Source: Gaeumannomyces sp. JS-464
Lineage: Eukaryota; Ascomycota; Sordariomycetes; Magnaporthales; Magnaporthaceae
Length of the DNA: 64,000 nucleotides
Assembly: GCA_002197995.1 (NCBI GenBank)
Contig: NGZR01000006.1
Span: 806,001 to 870,000 of the forward strand
Direction: 5' to 3'
Position 1 is the first letter of the stretch. Each line of letters starts with the position of its first letter. The notes beneath the pieces are model-generated. The model saw nothing but the letters and a program-made list of their open reading frames with translations, ran no database searches and was not told the origin of the DNA. Below are positions 37,367 to 46,593 of this stretch, one piece after another. Both the position numbers and the translations under genes were made by a program.

Positions 37367-38575
37367 ATGTCTGCCGCCTCCTCCGCTTCGGCGGACCTGA
37401 TAGACCCCACGAAGCCGGAGAAGTTCCCGGTCATCTTGAGCGACGCTCTGTTGAGCCGACCGCCGAAAGAGATCTACACCGGAGTGAGATGTATGTGCTC
37501 CCTCTCTTCCCCTCCCATCTCAAGCCCTCCCCCCTGGCCAAACGTTCTAACACATGCAACCCCACGAGCAGACAACCACAGGCCAGGAGACGCGCCTCCC
37601 AGCAATGCCCGCATAAAAAACTCGACGCCCGGGAGCGGCACCTTCGACCTGGCCTTCCGCGAGGCCGATGGCACCAAATACAGCTACAACGGCACACGCG
37701 CCATCGACGACCGCCAGTTCGTGCTCATCTTCGACCCGAACCGCCGGGCCTTCGTCCTCCACCGCCTAGATTCCCTCTTCAATGTGAACCTGGTCGCAAC
37801 CCCAGACAATGACGACGCCGTTGCCCTGAGGGAACAACATCCCTACCTTTCTGGCCACGGTGTGCCTCCTCACCTAGAACGAAAGGCCGGCGCCGCCACC
37901 GCGCCACCTCCAATTCCCAGGGGCGCCGCTGCCAAGAAGGCCGCGGCCAAGAAGAAGGCGGACGGGCCCACACCCGCACAAAAGAAAAAGGAGGCGGCCG
38001 CTGCGAAGAAGGCAGCCGCCACGCAAAAGAAGGCCACCGCTGCCGCCGCCGCCGCCGCTGCTGCTGCCGCCGCTGCTGCCGAAGTAGAAGCCGCAGCGGC
38101 AATACCACTCCCCAAGGCTCCACCCAAGCCGGCAGACCCGCCAGCAGCCAGCAAAAAGAAGGCCAAAGACGTCGATTCGGACGAGGACGAGGACGAGTCG
38201 GACGGCGACGGCGGCCTGCTGGTCGAGTACCCGGAGGGCATAGCGCCCGGGCAGCGGCCGCGCCCGGAGCTGTCGCACTTCTCGCCCGCGTTCCCGCCGC
38301 AGATCCGGCGGTTCGAGGACTTCATCCAGAACCACGGCGACGAGGACGAGGACGCCGACGCCGAGGCGGACCCGGACGACGACGTGCCCGACGCCTACGA
38401 CCAGATCGCCGGTGGACACGGCTACCACGCTGCCGCCGCCGCCGCCGCCGACAGCGATGGCGAGGTTGACGGTGAGGGCGAGGGGGATGACGACGACCTC
38501 GCGGCTGACCTTGAGGCCGAGCTGGAGAACGCGCTTGGAGAGGATATGGAGAGCGATGTTAGCGAGGAGGACTGA
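37367..38575 (+). CDS. EAF-type RNA polymerase II elongation factor
   Basis: Nuclear protein with the N-terminal EAF (ELL-associated factor) domain, which partners ELL to stimulate elongation. Exons 37367-37490 and 37572-38575, 375 residues, splicing T/GTATGT..GCAG/AC to read YTGVRYNHRPGD. The domain covers residues ~15-135: FPVILSDALLSRPPKE, YTGVRYNHRP, TFDLAFREADG and a very typical QFVLIFDPNRRAFVLHRLDS. After it come a basic Lys/Ala-rich linker including an A14 run coded by GCC/GCT repeats, and an acidic Asp/Glu-rich C-terminus (DSDEDEDESDGDGG), probably the transactivation part. All frames are open. The intron is 81 nt with no in-frame stop, so a retained-intron form would add 27 residues. 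Confidence 0.88.
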   Translation: MSAASSASADLIDPTKPEKFPVILSDALLSRPPKEIYTGVRCMCSLSSPPISSPPPWPNVLTHATPRADNHRPGDAPPSNARIKNSTPGSGTFDLAFREADGTKYSYNGTRAIDDRQFVLIFDPNRRAFVLHRLDSLFNVNLVATPDNDDAVALREQHPYLSGHGVPPHLERKAGAATAPPPIPRGAAAKKAAAKKKADGPTPAQKKKEAAAAKKAAATQKKATAAAAAAAAAAAAAAEVEAAAAIPLPKAPPKPADPPAASKKKAKDVDSDEDEDESDGDGGLLVEYPEGIAPGQRPRPELSHFSPAFPPQIRRFEDFIQNHGDEDEDADAEADPDDDVPDAYDQIAGGHGYHAAAAAAADSDGEVDGEGEGDDDDLAADLEAELENALGEDMESDVSEED

Positions 38576-39350
38576 GTTGTCTCGCAGTTTTTTTTCATTT
38601 CTTTTTTTTTTTTCATGACATTTTTGACACATTTCTTCTTCGATACACCGACCATTTCTGGGCATTTGTACTGGCAAGCGAATTTGGGTTGAAACGCCCA
38701 TTCCTATCTTTTCCCTTTCAACCGGCTGGAAAATTCTCCTTTGGATATGCCATCGAGTTTTGCATTTTGGCTCGTTTCGCCTTGATGATGTCTTCTTTTC
38801 CCTATTCTCCTTTTGCTGCCCAGCACAGCAACCCGAGAGGACACTATGGGATTTCCGTTTCTCTGTCGTTCCCGGCACATCTGGAGGCGCCTCGTCCATT
38901 CGAAGGTGCAACGGAATTCTATCTGTTTATGTCGTTCTCCGACGCCCTCCAGGATCCGCACCGATCTATCCTTCTCTACGCATAGGCAGGTTACCCCAGT
39001 GTCTCTTTGTATTATACCTTGTACACAGGGACGCAGCCCAAGAATACCTTCGCCGTCATATCCATTCCTTTCGAGCAACAAAAACCCTCCCAAACCAGGC
39101 ACAATCGTTGCCAATAATCTCGTTGCAACCTGGCTATCCCATGCCAGAGGTCAAATACCAAGAGTCTCATCGAAAGCTCAGTCCCAGAAGGTCCAGAGTG
39201 AATAGCAAATCGCCGCATGATTTAGGGGTGAAAACAAGTGAAGAGGCAAGAAAGCAAGACAAAACGAAACAAATGAAAGAAAAAGAAAAAAAAAAAAAGG
39301 GAAAAAAAAAGGAAAGAATTTTGGAGGCGGAAAGAATCAAACGACATGTT
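38576..39350. other. convergent intergenic region (EAF / DNA methyltransferase)
   Basis: 775 bp between two stop codons on opposite strands. It contains T-rich and A-rich tracts (T12 near 38,612, A-rich 39,270-39,312). No gene is supported. Confidence 0.45.
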
Positions 39351-42300
39351 TTAATCATCGTTTGTGAGGTCGACATATTGAAACGGCCTCTTTTTGCCAC
39401 CTGCCAGGGCACCGTTCCTGGCGCGGCGGTCGCCCAAGGGGCTGCCAGAGGGCGAGGAGGCGTTCCCGCATGCTGATGATGAGGATGCATTCCCGCCCGG
39501 AGACGAAGACGGGCGGGCGGTGTTGTTGTATCGGTTCGTGATGTTGGACAGCTCGCTCAGCAGCGCGGTGCCAGACGGCGACGACGGGCGGGCGTTTTAT
39601 TATTATTATTATTATTATTATATGTTGTTGTTGTTGTTGTTGTACCTATTTGTGATCTCCACCAGCTCGCCCAGCAGCGCAGTTTTCGAGGGCGATGGCC
39701 GGGCGCTGTTGCTTCTGCTGCTGTTGCTGCTGTTGCTGCTGCTGCTGCTGTTTTTGTTATTGTACCGGTTGGTGATCTCGGTCAGCTCGTCCAATAGTAT
39801 GGCGCTCGACGACCGGCTGCTGCTCCTGGACCTGGCGTCAACTTCGTCCTCTTTGATCTCCTGCTTGGCGACTGTTGTCGGGGCGTTCTCGTTCCTTTTG
39901 TTGTTGTTGTTGTTCTCCTCCTGCTGCTTGCGCTCGGCCTCGGCGGCCGGCGGGCTGCTTCGCGGCTGCAGGTCGCGGGGGAGCACGGTCGCGGCGACTC
40001 CGGGTCCCGGTCGATGACGACGGGCGTCGTTGGCTTCCGCTGCTGGAGCGGAGGATGCCGCGTCGCCACGGGGGAGAGCCGGATGGGGATGGGCCGGTCA
40101 TCGAGCAGCGTGAGGTCGATGGTTTCCGGCCGCTTTTGCCGCCTGCGGGCCGGGAAGGTTGACGCGCCGCCGATGCTGCCGAGGACGGTCCGGGGGCGGC
40201 CGGACGGGGTGGCGGCGGCGGCGGCGGCGACGCTGCTTGCGCTGCCGGGGGGCTGGTTTTCCTTTTTGAGACCGGTGCGCTCGGAGGCTGTCGCGAGGTG
40301 CTGGCGCTCCTGGCCCGGCGGCGGCGCTTCACGTTTGGGTGTTGGGCGCCAGCAGCAGCAGCAGCTTTGTCGTCGTTATCATCATCATCGTTGTCGTCAA
40401 GCCCGTCGGACTTGCGCATCTGCTTCCTCAAGTGGCGGAACAGATGCTCCACCACTGTCGGCGGGAACGCGTTCCCGATCTGCTTCTTGACGCAGGTGCC
40501 CTGGAAATGGAAGTCGAGGGGGAAGCCCTGGATGCAGGCCAGCTCGCGGTCCGTGAACCGGCGCGCGCCGCTAAAGTGCACGCTCGTGACCCCGGACGTC
40601 GTCACTGTCGGGCCCAGCCGGTCCGCGTTCTATGCGGCCCGAGCGGGCCGTGCAGCGCGCGGCGCGGAGGTCGTGCAGCTGCGCGCGGCGCGGGATCCGC
40701 GCGATGGCTTTGCGGATCGTCAGGTGCGGCTTGAGCCTGCGGCCGCGGGCGTGGAACCGCGTGGCCATGCTGCCGTGCGAGGGGGAGGGGAAGGACGGGA
40801 GCGGCTCGCCCGGGCAGGCGCCGATGATGATGAGGCGCTTGCGCGTTTGCGGGAGGCCCTGGGCAGGAGGTATTAGTACATGACGAGGACAAGAGAGCGC
40901 GCGGTTTCATTAGACCAGGGGTAGCATCCATAGGTGGGCATGTGGACTTACCCAGTCGGCCAGGGGGATCTGACTCCAGCGGACCGAGTACCCCAGCTCG
41001 GTGAAGCCGTGGATCAAGGCCGCGAAGTACCCCTGATGCGCCCTGGCGCTGGCGAGCCCGAACGTCTGCTCTAGAGTGAAGACGCGCGGCTTGAGCTTTT
41101 CGACGGCGGCTTTGCACGAAAAAAGCGCGGCGCTGTTGGTCTCGTCGTTGTTACCTTCGATGGTGTGGGCGGGCGAGAAGAACTGGCACGGCGGCGAGAG
41201 GTGCAGCACGTCCACGGGCAGGGTCTGGGCCTCCTGGATAAAGTCGAAGACTTCGTTTTGGAACAGCACGGTGGACGGGAAGTTGTGCTCGTATGTCGCG
41301 CATGCGTGCTGCCAGTGGTCCACGGCGTACTCGATGCGAAAGCCGGCCGCGCGCATCCCGCACGACGTGCCGCCGGCGCCGCAGAAGAGGTCTGCCGCCG
41401 CGTACTGCTGGCGTCGCCCCTCGCGCCGGCCGTGGGCCCCGGCAGCGGCGGCGTCGCGCAGCTCGCCCAGGGCGTCGCCGCTCTCGTCCGCGGGCGGAAA
41501 GTACGAACCGCCGGGGATCTTGCCGCCCCTCCAGGCCACGAGGTTGTCGTCGTCGGCGCGCCTGTAGCGGAGCTTGGGCACGTCGGCGGCGCGCAGGTGC
41601 CGCATCTCGTAGGCCTTGGCGCGCGTTTCCGAGACGCGGTCCGCGGCGCACGCGTAGGTGATGGTGAACTGCCACCGGCACACGATCAGGCTGTCGTTGG
41701 CCAAATCGCGGAACTCTGGGTACGGCGCGCTGGTGAGGATGAAGCTCCTCCGGCCGACCACGTCGTCCGGGCCGACGTCGATCAGGCTCTGGTCGTCGTT
41801 GTCCGCGTCCCCCCTTCGTCGGCCTGGAGGAAGCGGCAGACCTCGTTCCGCTTCCGGATCAGCAGGGCGTTCATGTTCCTGGTTCGGATATAGGGAACTC
41901 CTCGCAAAACCGTTTTGCCGGCGTCGGTGAACATTTGGCGAACTTCCAAAAATTCGACCTTCTCGTACAAAGTCTGCGCGAAATCTTCGATTGGGCGAAG
42001 CTCGACGAGGAAGCCTTCCTCGATCCTTTCGCCATTGACGACGCAGCTGTTCAGCCTCGTCTGGTGGGCCTCGAGGGGCCTCGCCAAGGGGCGGACAGGG
42101 CCTGGTGCCGGACGGTGGGCCTCCGTTTCGTCATCGTCGCCGGCGAGTGTGAGATCTATAAAGGATCTGGCTCCCCGAGAGACAGGCGCGGGTGCATCGA
42201 CCGGGCCTTCGCCGCCGTCATCATTGCCCGGCTCGTCGTCAATGCTTATGGGCTTGTGTGGTACATTGCCATACTCCTCCCGAAGTCGGATTAATCTGTC

Positions 42301-42375
42301 GACAGTCCTGTCGTTCTCGTTCTCGGCCGGGTCGTCATCAAGGATTTCGATGACTACCGGGGGCGCTGGCGGCAT
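39351..42375 (-). CDS. RID/Masc1-type C5-cytosine DNA methyltransferase (several apparent frame shifts)
   Basis: Homologue of the fungal methyltransferase family needed for repeat-induced point mutation (RID in Neurospora) and for methylation induced premeiotically (Masc1 in Ascobolus). Exons (minus): 42375-40952 and 40858-39351. Motif I is DLFCGAGGTSCGMRAAGF (~residue 324), motif IV is LSPPCQFFSPAHT with the catalytic Cys, the motif VI position shows the family-specific EQT (FTLEQTFGL) instead of ENV, motif VIII is QTRKRLIIIGA, and motifs IX-X are RELACIQGFPLDFHFQG and KKQIGNAFPPTVVEHLF. The N-terminal ~300 residues are acidic and partly conserved. The tail is Pro/Ser/Arg-rich with repeats and ends KKRPFQYVDLTNDD. 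Frame changes occur at 41809-41814 (six C on +), ~40,630 (with a TAG in the NADR frame), ~40,170, ~39,990 and within the microsatellites near 39,620. Whether the gene is functional cannot be decided here. Confidence 0.85.
39523..39818 (-). repeat. three-copy repeat in methyltransferase tail, separated by microsatellites
   Basis: Copies lie at about 39523-39594, 39636-39705 and 39757-39818. On the minus strand each encodes a version of ALLxELxxITNRYNN preceded by ARPSxS. The spacers are (ATA/AAT)n at ~39,597-39,622, (CAA)n at ~39,624-39,643 and a CAG/CAA-type run at ~39,708-39,757. The central spacer throws the reading frame off (AAC repeats into ATA TAA). Confidence 0.8.
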
Positions 42376-44013
42376 TGTGAGCTGGTAGCGTGGTGATGAC
42401 GAGCAACTAATAAGGATGTGGCAGAATTAGCTATCAGATCAAGCAGCGTTGGGGCAGAGGTGCCCTCCCGAGAATGAGGTGGAAGGGTGGGGTCCTCGAG
42501 ACAAGACTGGATCGGTAAACGTGAGGCCGCCGGAAGTTGCTGTATCAAGATGAGGCTGGTCTCAAGTGGAGAAATGCTAAAGGGGAAGCTCACCTATGCT
42601 TCTTGTCTGGGACAGGTTTGGCACTGGGGAGCCTTCCGCCTGAGCTCAAGGTGGCGGAAGTGTGGACGAGATAGACAGCTGCGAAACGACGAGGCTGAGA
42701 AAGAAAATGAGATGGACACCAGAATTGACAGCAAAACGGCAGAACGTGCTGGCAGGCTAGTTTGTCAAACTCGACAGGCCGGGCTGCGAGCTTTGTGGAA
42801 ACAAAGGCAAGATTCATGGGCGAAGATGAGGGCTGTAGAAGATGGAGAGCAGCAGAGCGTCGAGACTTAGAAAGAAAGTAAAAAGACACCAAGATGGACA
42901 TCAAGGATGGTAACCGTATCGGCAGGCTGGTTTTCCAAGCTTGGCATAGGCCCGACTGCGGGCTCGCGAAAACAAAAGCGAGGTTTGTGCGCGAAGTCGA
43001 GTTGTGTAGAGGAAGCAGACGAGCTTGGTGGAAGAAGAAAACGACCTGGTTTTGTGGAGGAAGAAAAAAAAACAGATTCTCGGGGGAGATGAGTTTCGTG
43101 GAGAGAAAGAAGAGGGAGGGGAGAAGAAAAAAACGAAAGTTGAGGAGGAAAAAAAGGTCAAGCAGAGAAGAAAAAAAGAGCCAGATACGAACAGTATCTG
43201 ATGGCGATGTGAAAGCAGCCTGAGAATCCCGTCACCATGCCCGCCATCAGATCCATGGTGCGGGACACATCTCAAGGTCAAAATGTGGCCCGTGTAAGGC
43301 ACCTGCTTGCAAGGTATATGTTGCGTTACTGGCTTATTGCACATCCGAAGACCCATCAACACTCGTAATGCCGAGACATCTATCGTTTGCTGAGTTTTTT
43401 TACCGATTTACTCCATACTCCTCTCTTTTATAGCCCACCGCCATCCGTGCTTGCCTACCTGCCTTGCTAGCATCTGATTGCCCGGGCCACCGGCGACGCA
43501 CGCCGCTCCTCTCATATAGCAAACGAGCCTTATCTGCACATTTTAATACGCGCTTTGCAACCTGGTAGAAAGCGGTTGCATTACATGCCACAAACTATAG
43601 TAATGGAGCGAGACCACCGTAGCTAGCTCGAGCCTGCGGAGGCTTATCGAAACAGCCAGCCCAGCATTGAGTTGACGCTGACTCCTCACCCACTCGTGCA
43701 TAGCAGCTTCTCATCCTGCCACTAGGATGGTACTCACCCTTCTCTCTTCGTCCTCGCCCTCCGATTATTGACGAGTAGTGCATTAGCGAAGCCATACCAG
43801 CCCATTTCGGCCAGGGATGAAGCACCATGGAACAATGGTGTTCTATGAGGCCAATGTTATGCTGAGTGTTACCTGAAAGTGGTATATTTCTGAGGGATCT
43901 ATTGAAACTATCTGGGGCTAAATGCGGCCACTTTCTTAACAGCCTCCTCAAAACAAGCAGGCCCAAGGGTTGCAAGCTTTATCTTCTATCTCTCTACCTC
44001 TCTGCCTCCCGAG
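42376..44013. other. intergenic region upstream of the methyltransferase
   Basis: 1.6 kb with no supportable gene. Its left part carries a degenerate tandem repeat of about 170 bp (42,580-43,060). From 43,020 to 43,190 the + strand is almost pure purine (GGA/AAA-rich). The right part should be the 3' region of the secreted-protein gene. Confidence 0.45.
42580..43060. repeat. degenerate ~170 bp tandem repeat
   Basis: The string GGCAGGCT(A/G)G recurs at 42751 and 42921, exactly 170 bp apart. It is followed in both copies by similar sequence (TTTGTCAAACTCGACAGGCC versus TTTTCCAAGCTTGGCATAGG) and by GAGCTTTGTGGAAACAAAGG versus GGCTCGCGAAAACAAAAGCG. AAAGAAA(A/G)T-rich blocks at ~42,700 and ~42,870 extend the similarity leftwards into a partial third copy. 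Divergence is high, with many substitutions. Confidence 0.65.
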
Positions 44014-45671
44014 TTATTTGCCACCGCCGTTACCGCCACCACTACCACCACTACCACCGCCACCGCCACCACTGCCACCACCGCTACCACTACCACCACC
44101 ACCGCTACTACCGCCGCCACTACCACCACCACTACCGCCGCCGCTACCACCACCGCTACCACCACCGCCACCACCACCACTACCGCCGCCACTACCACCA
44201 CCTCTGCCCCCACCTCTGCCCCCAGCACTAGTGCCCCTGCCTCCAGTACTAGTGCCCCTGCCCCCAGTATGAGAGCTTTCACCCTGGCTACCAGAGACTC
44301 CCCCAATATTCGGCCTTTTGCGACGGCGCTCCTCGCTCGGACTGGGAGGCGAGTGCGGGATCGGGTTCAGGGTCCTGCCGCGGGTCTCCTCAGGGGCACC
44401 ATCCTTCTTCTTGTCGACAGATAGCTTGGACAGGCCATCCGCGACCGTTTCTGGCGTGTGTTTTGTCTCGAACCACTCGTCGACATTTTCTTCAGTCCAC
44501 CCAACCATCGTCATCAGACTTTTGAGCTCCGCAAGCTTCTCCGGGGTCTTCTGAGGCGTCTGCTGCATCGACAGGTCCGTAGGGACCTTGGCCCGCCTGT
44601 TGGGATCGGGCTGCTCAAGGACGTTTTTCATAAGCGTGACGCTCAGGCCGTTTTGCTGCATGAACTCCAAAAACTTGTCCTCCGTGGTTGGCTTGGGACG
44701 GTTTGCAGCTGGCATTCCCGAACCTACCACATAGCCTTCTAGACTGGTGAGGGCGAGCATTTTTTTGACGTGCATTTCGCAGCCGACGTCCCCGGGTTTA
44801 CCCCTGCAGGGTGGGAAGATCACGTTTGAGGTCGACCAAACCACCATTGTAGGACCGTTTGCTTCGTAATGGGGCTTATACCACCCGGTTTCGGGTTATA
44901 GTCAGGTTCGGCGGCTTCATGTTCAAACGCGCCTGGCTCCGCGCAGGCGCCGTAAAGCCTGTGGCTTTGGCCTTGTTTTAAACATCGGCTCAGGAAAGGG
45001 CCTGTCGCTCCCTGTTTGGAGACGGCGTCTTTTAGCTTCTCGATTTCGCTGCCTTTCTCGAAGGCGTTCGCGGAGGTCGAAGCAACAAAAGTATCCGGCC
45101 CGGTGCGTTTCAACGCCAGCGTGTTTGGCATAACCTGCATTCTGACTCTCCCCACGTCCTGGAGTCCGCTCCCAAATGAATGCGCTTGCCAGAGGAGATA
45201 TTGCGCAAGTGTGGCCCAAAATTTATCCAGGTCCGCACGGAATTGGGCGCCGCTAGCCCCTTCTGTGTGCTTCTCCTTTATAGCTTTGGCGTAGCCCGTA
45301 AGCTTGAAGTGTGTAGTGAACCTGAAGAGTTCAACCTCCTGTTCGGCAGTGCCCTGGGGTAGGCTGACTTTGGGGAAAGGATCGAGCTGGAAGCCAAAAT
45401 GGAAGGGTCCGATCGGTTTGCTTGGCTCCAGCTTCTCCACGAGCACGTTGCCGTTGAGAAGGGTCCCAATGCTTGACTTTTTCGGTGCCGGCGTAGCGGG
45501 GGGTGCGACACCGGCCGGTGGCTCTCTTCCTCTCTGAGGTGGTGTAGTAGGGGGTACGCCGCCGGTCGAAGACCCTTCCCCACCAGATACTCCCTTTGGA
45601 GGCAGTGGTGACCCGAGAGCCAGTGATAGGAGGGCAGAAACCACGCTCAGGACGACAACAGGGGGCTTCAT
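44014..45671 (-). CDS. secreted protein of unknown function with Gly-rich C-terminus (one apparent frame shift)
   Basis: Function unknown. The ATG at 45671 opens a strong signal peptide (VVVLSVVSALLSLALGSPLP), then a Pro/Thr-rich linker. A folded-looking domain follows, with FHFGFQLDPFPKV, YAKAIKEKHTEGASGAQF, FWATLAQYLLWQAHSF and VRMQVMPNTLALKRTG. At about 44,887 the frame must change; after it reads KPHYEANGPTMVVWSTSN then VIFPPCRGKPGDVGCEMH. The two halves of this conserved-looking segment abut only if one base is adjusted, so I treat it as one gene rather than two overlapping ones. The rest is charged and helical (GWTEENVDEWFETKHTPETV). The last ~80 residues are almost only Gly/Ser/Arg (GGX repeats from a CCACCG-type array, 44,018-44,250). 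It could be an effector-like or wall-matrix protein, which is inference only. Confidence 0.68.
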
Positions 45672-46593
45672 TTTGAGGATGCGCCGTGGGAGGAGGTCTG
45701 AGTTTGTATGCCGTGCTCCTGGCCGTAGGCTGGCCGGCAAGTAAACGGCCTTGAGATGGCTGGATTGTGTAACTGGGAGAGTATGCGATATCTGGATGCG
45801 TTGCGATTGAGAAGAGGAAAAGGAAAGAGAAGTATGGAGATTTTGAGGCGGCTGACGATGTTGGAGATGCTGTCAAGTGGTTGAAATTGCTGTGATTGAA
45901 GATGTTTCCACGTAACTGAAGATGCTGATGTGTGGACGAAGATGGCATTTTGTGCTATTCGTCGATGGCGCCGACCTCATGTTATACCCGCCGAGAAGCC
46001 CCTGAACCTAAGGTCAACATCACGATCGATTCCTGGAGATTACATGAGCGGTCCTGCCAAAGCTCCAATCCAGAAACCAACAACCGTGATACACTCACCC
46101 AGTACCTGAGCGCCGAGCCACTGATAGGCGTAAAGCCCGCCGTGGTACACTCAGCATTTTGACAAACGCCAGAACCAACAGCCATGGTTGCACTCGCTAC
46201 CCCAACGCCGAGCCACTGATGGGTGTCGAGCGCGACATCGGTCACTCAGCCTGCTTCCCGACAGACCGGAATCTGCGCTATTCATGGAACCAAACCGCCA
46301 ATTTGGTAGCACCATGGGTGGATCTCCTGTCGCCTTCTTGGCAACGGGCAAGGACGCACCCAGGAATTGGAGGACGGGCCGACGCGAGTCTAGCGGTTTG
46401 GCGAGTCCAGGCAGTCAGCACTAAGAAACCCCACACAGCGGTTAACATAGCCACCGACGTGGAGACAACAAACACCCAACAGACTATTCTATTTTAAGGG
46501 GCGATGAGAGGCGTAGTTGCATACCAGGTAATTATCACCGGAAAGCGTTTGATTCGTCATTGGCGATTGGAATGGAATTGAGTCTCCAAGTCC
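45672..46593. other. intergenic region with a degenerate duplication
   Basis: 920 bp between two minus-strand genes: the promoter of the secreted-protein gene and the 3' region of the ankyrin gene. No gene is supported, but a ~98 bp direct duplication lies inside. Confidence 0.45.
46072..46268. repeat. degenerate ~98 bp direct duplication
   Basis: Two adjacent copies start near 46,073 and 46,171. Shared blocks are CAGAA(A)CCAACA, CGCCGAGCCACTGAT(A/G)GG and (T/G)CACTCAGC. Read on +, the copies share an AEPL(I/M)GV...HSA pattern in equivalent frames, which may be a remnant of coding DNA. Confidence 0.6.

Noticed and set aside
44018..44250. short regular CCACCG-type array considered as a CRISPR or minisatellite array
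   Set aside because: There are no spacers of constant length. It encodes the Gly/Ser tail of the minus-strand secreted protein.
44820..44890. two overlapping genes at the Gly-rich protein
   Set aside because: A one-base adjustment joins the halves into a continuous conserved-looking segment. The downstream half alone has no signal peptide or good start.
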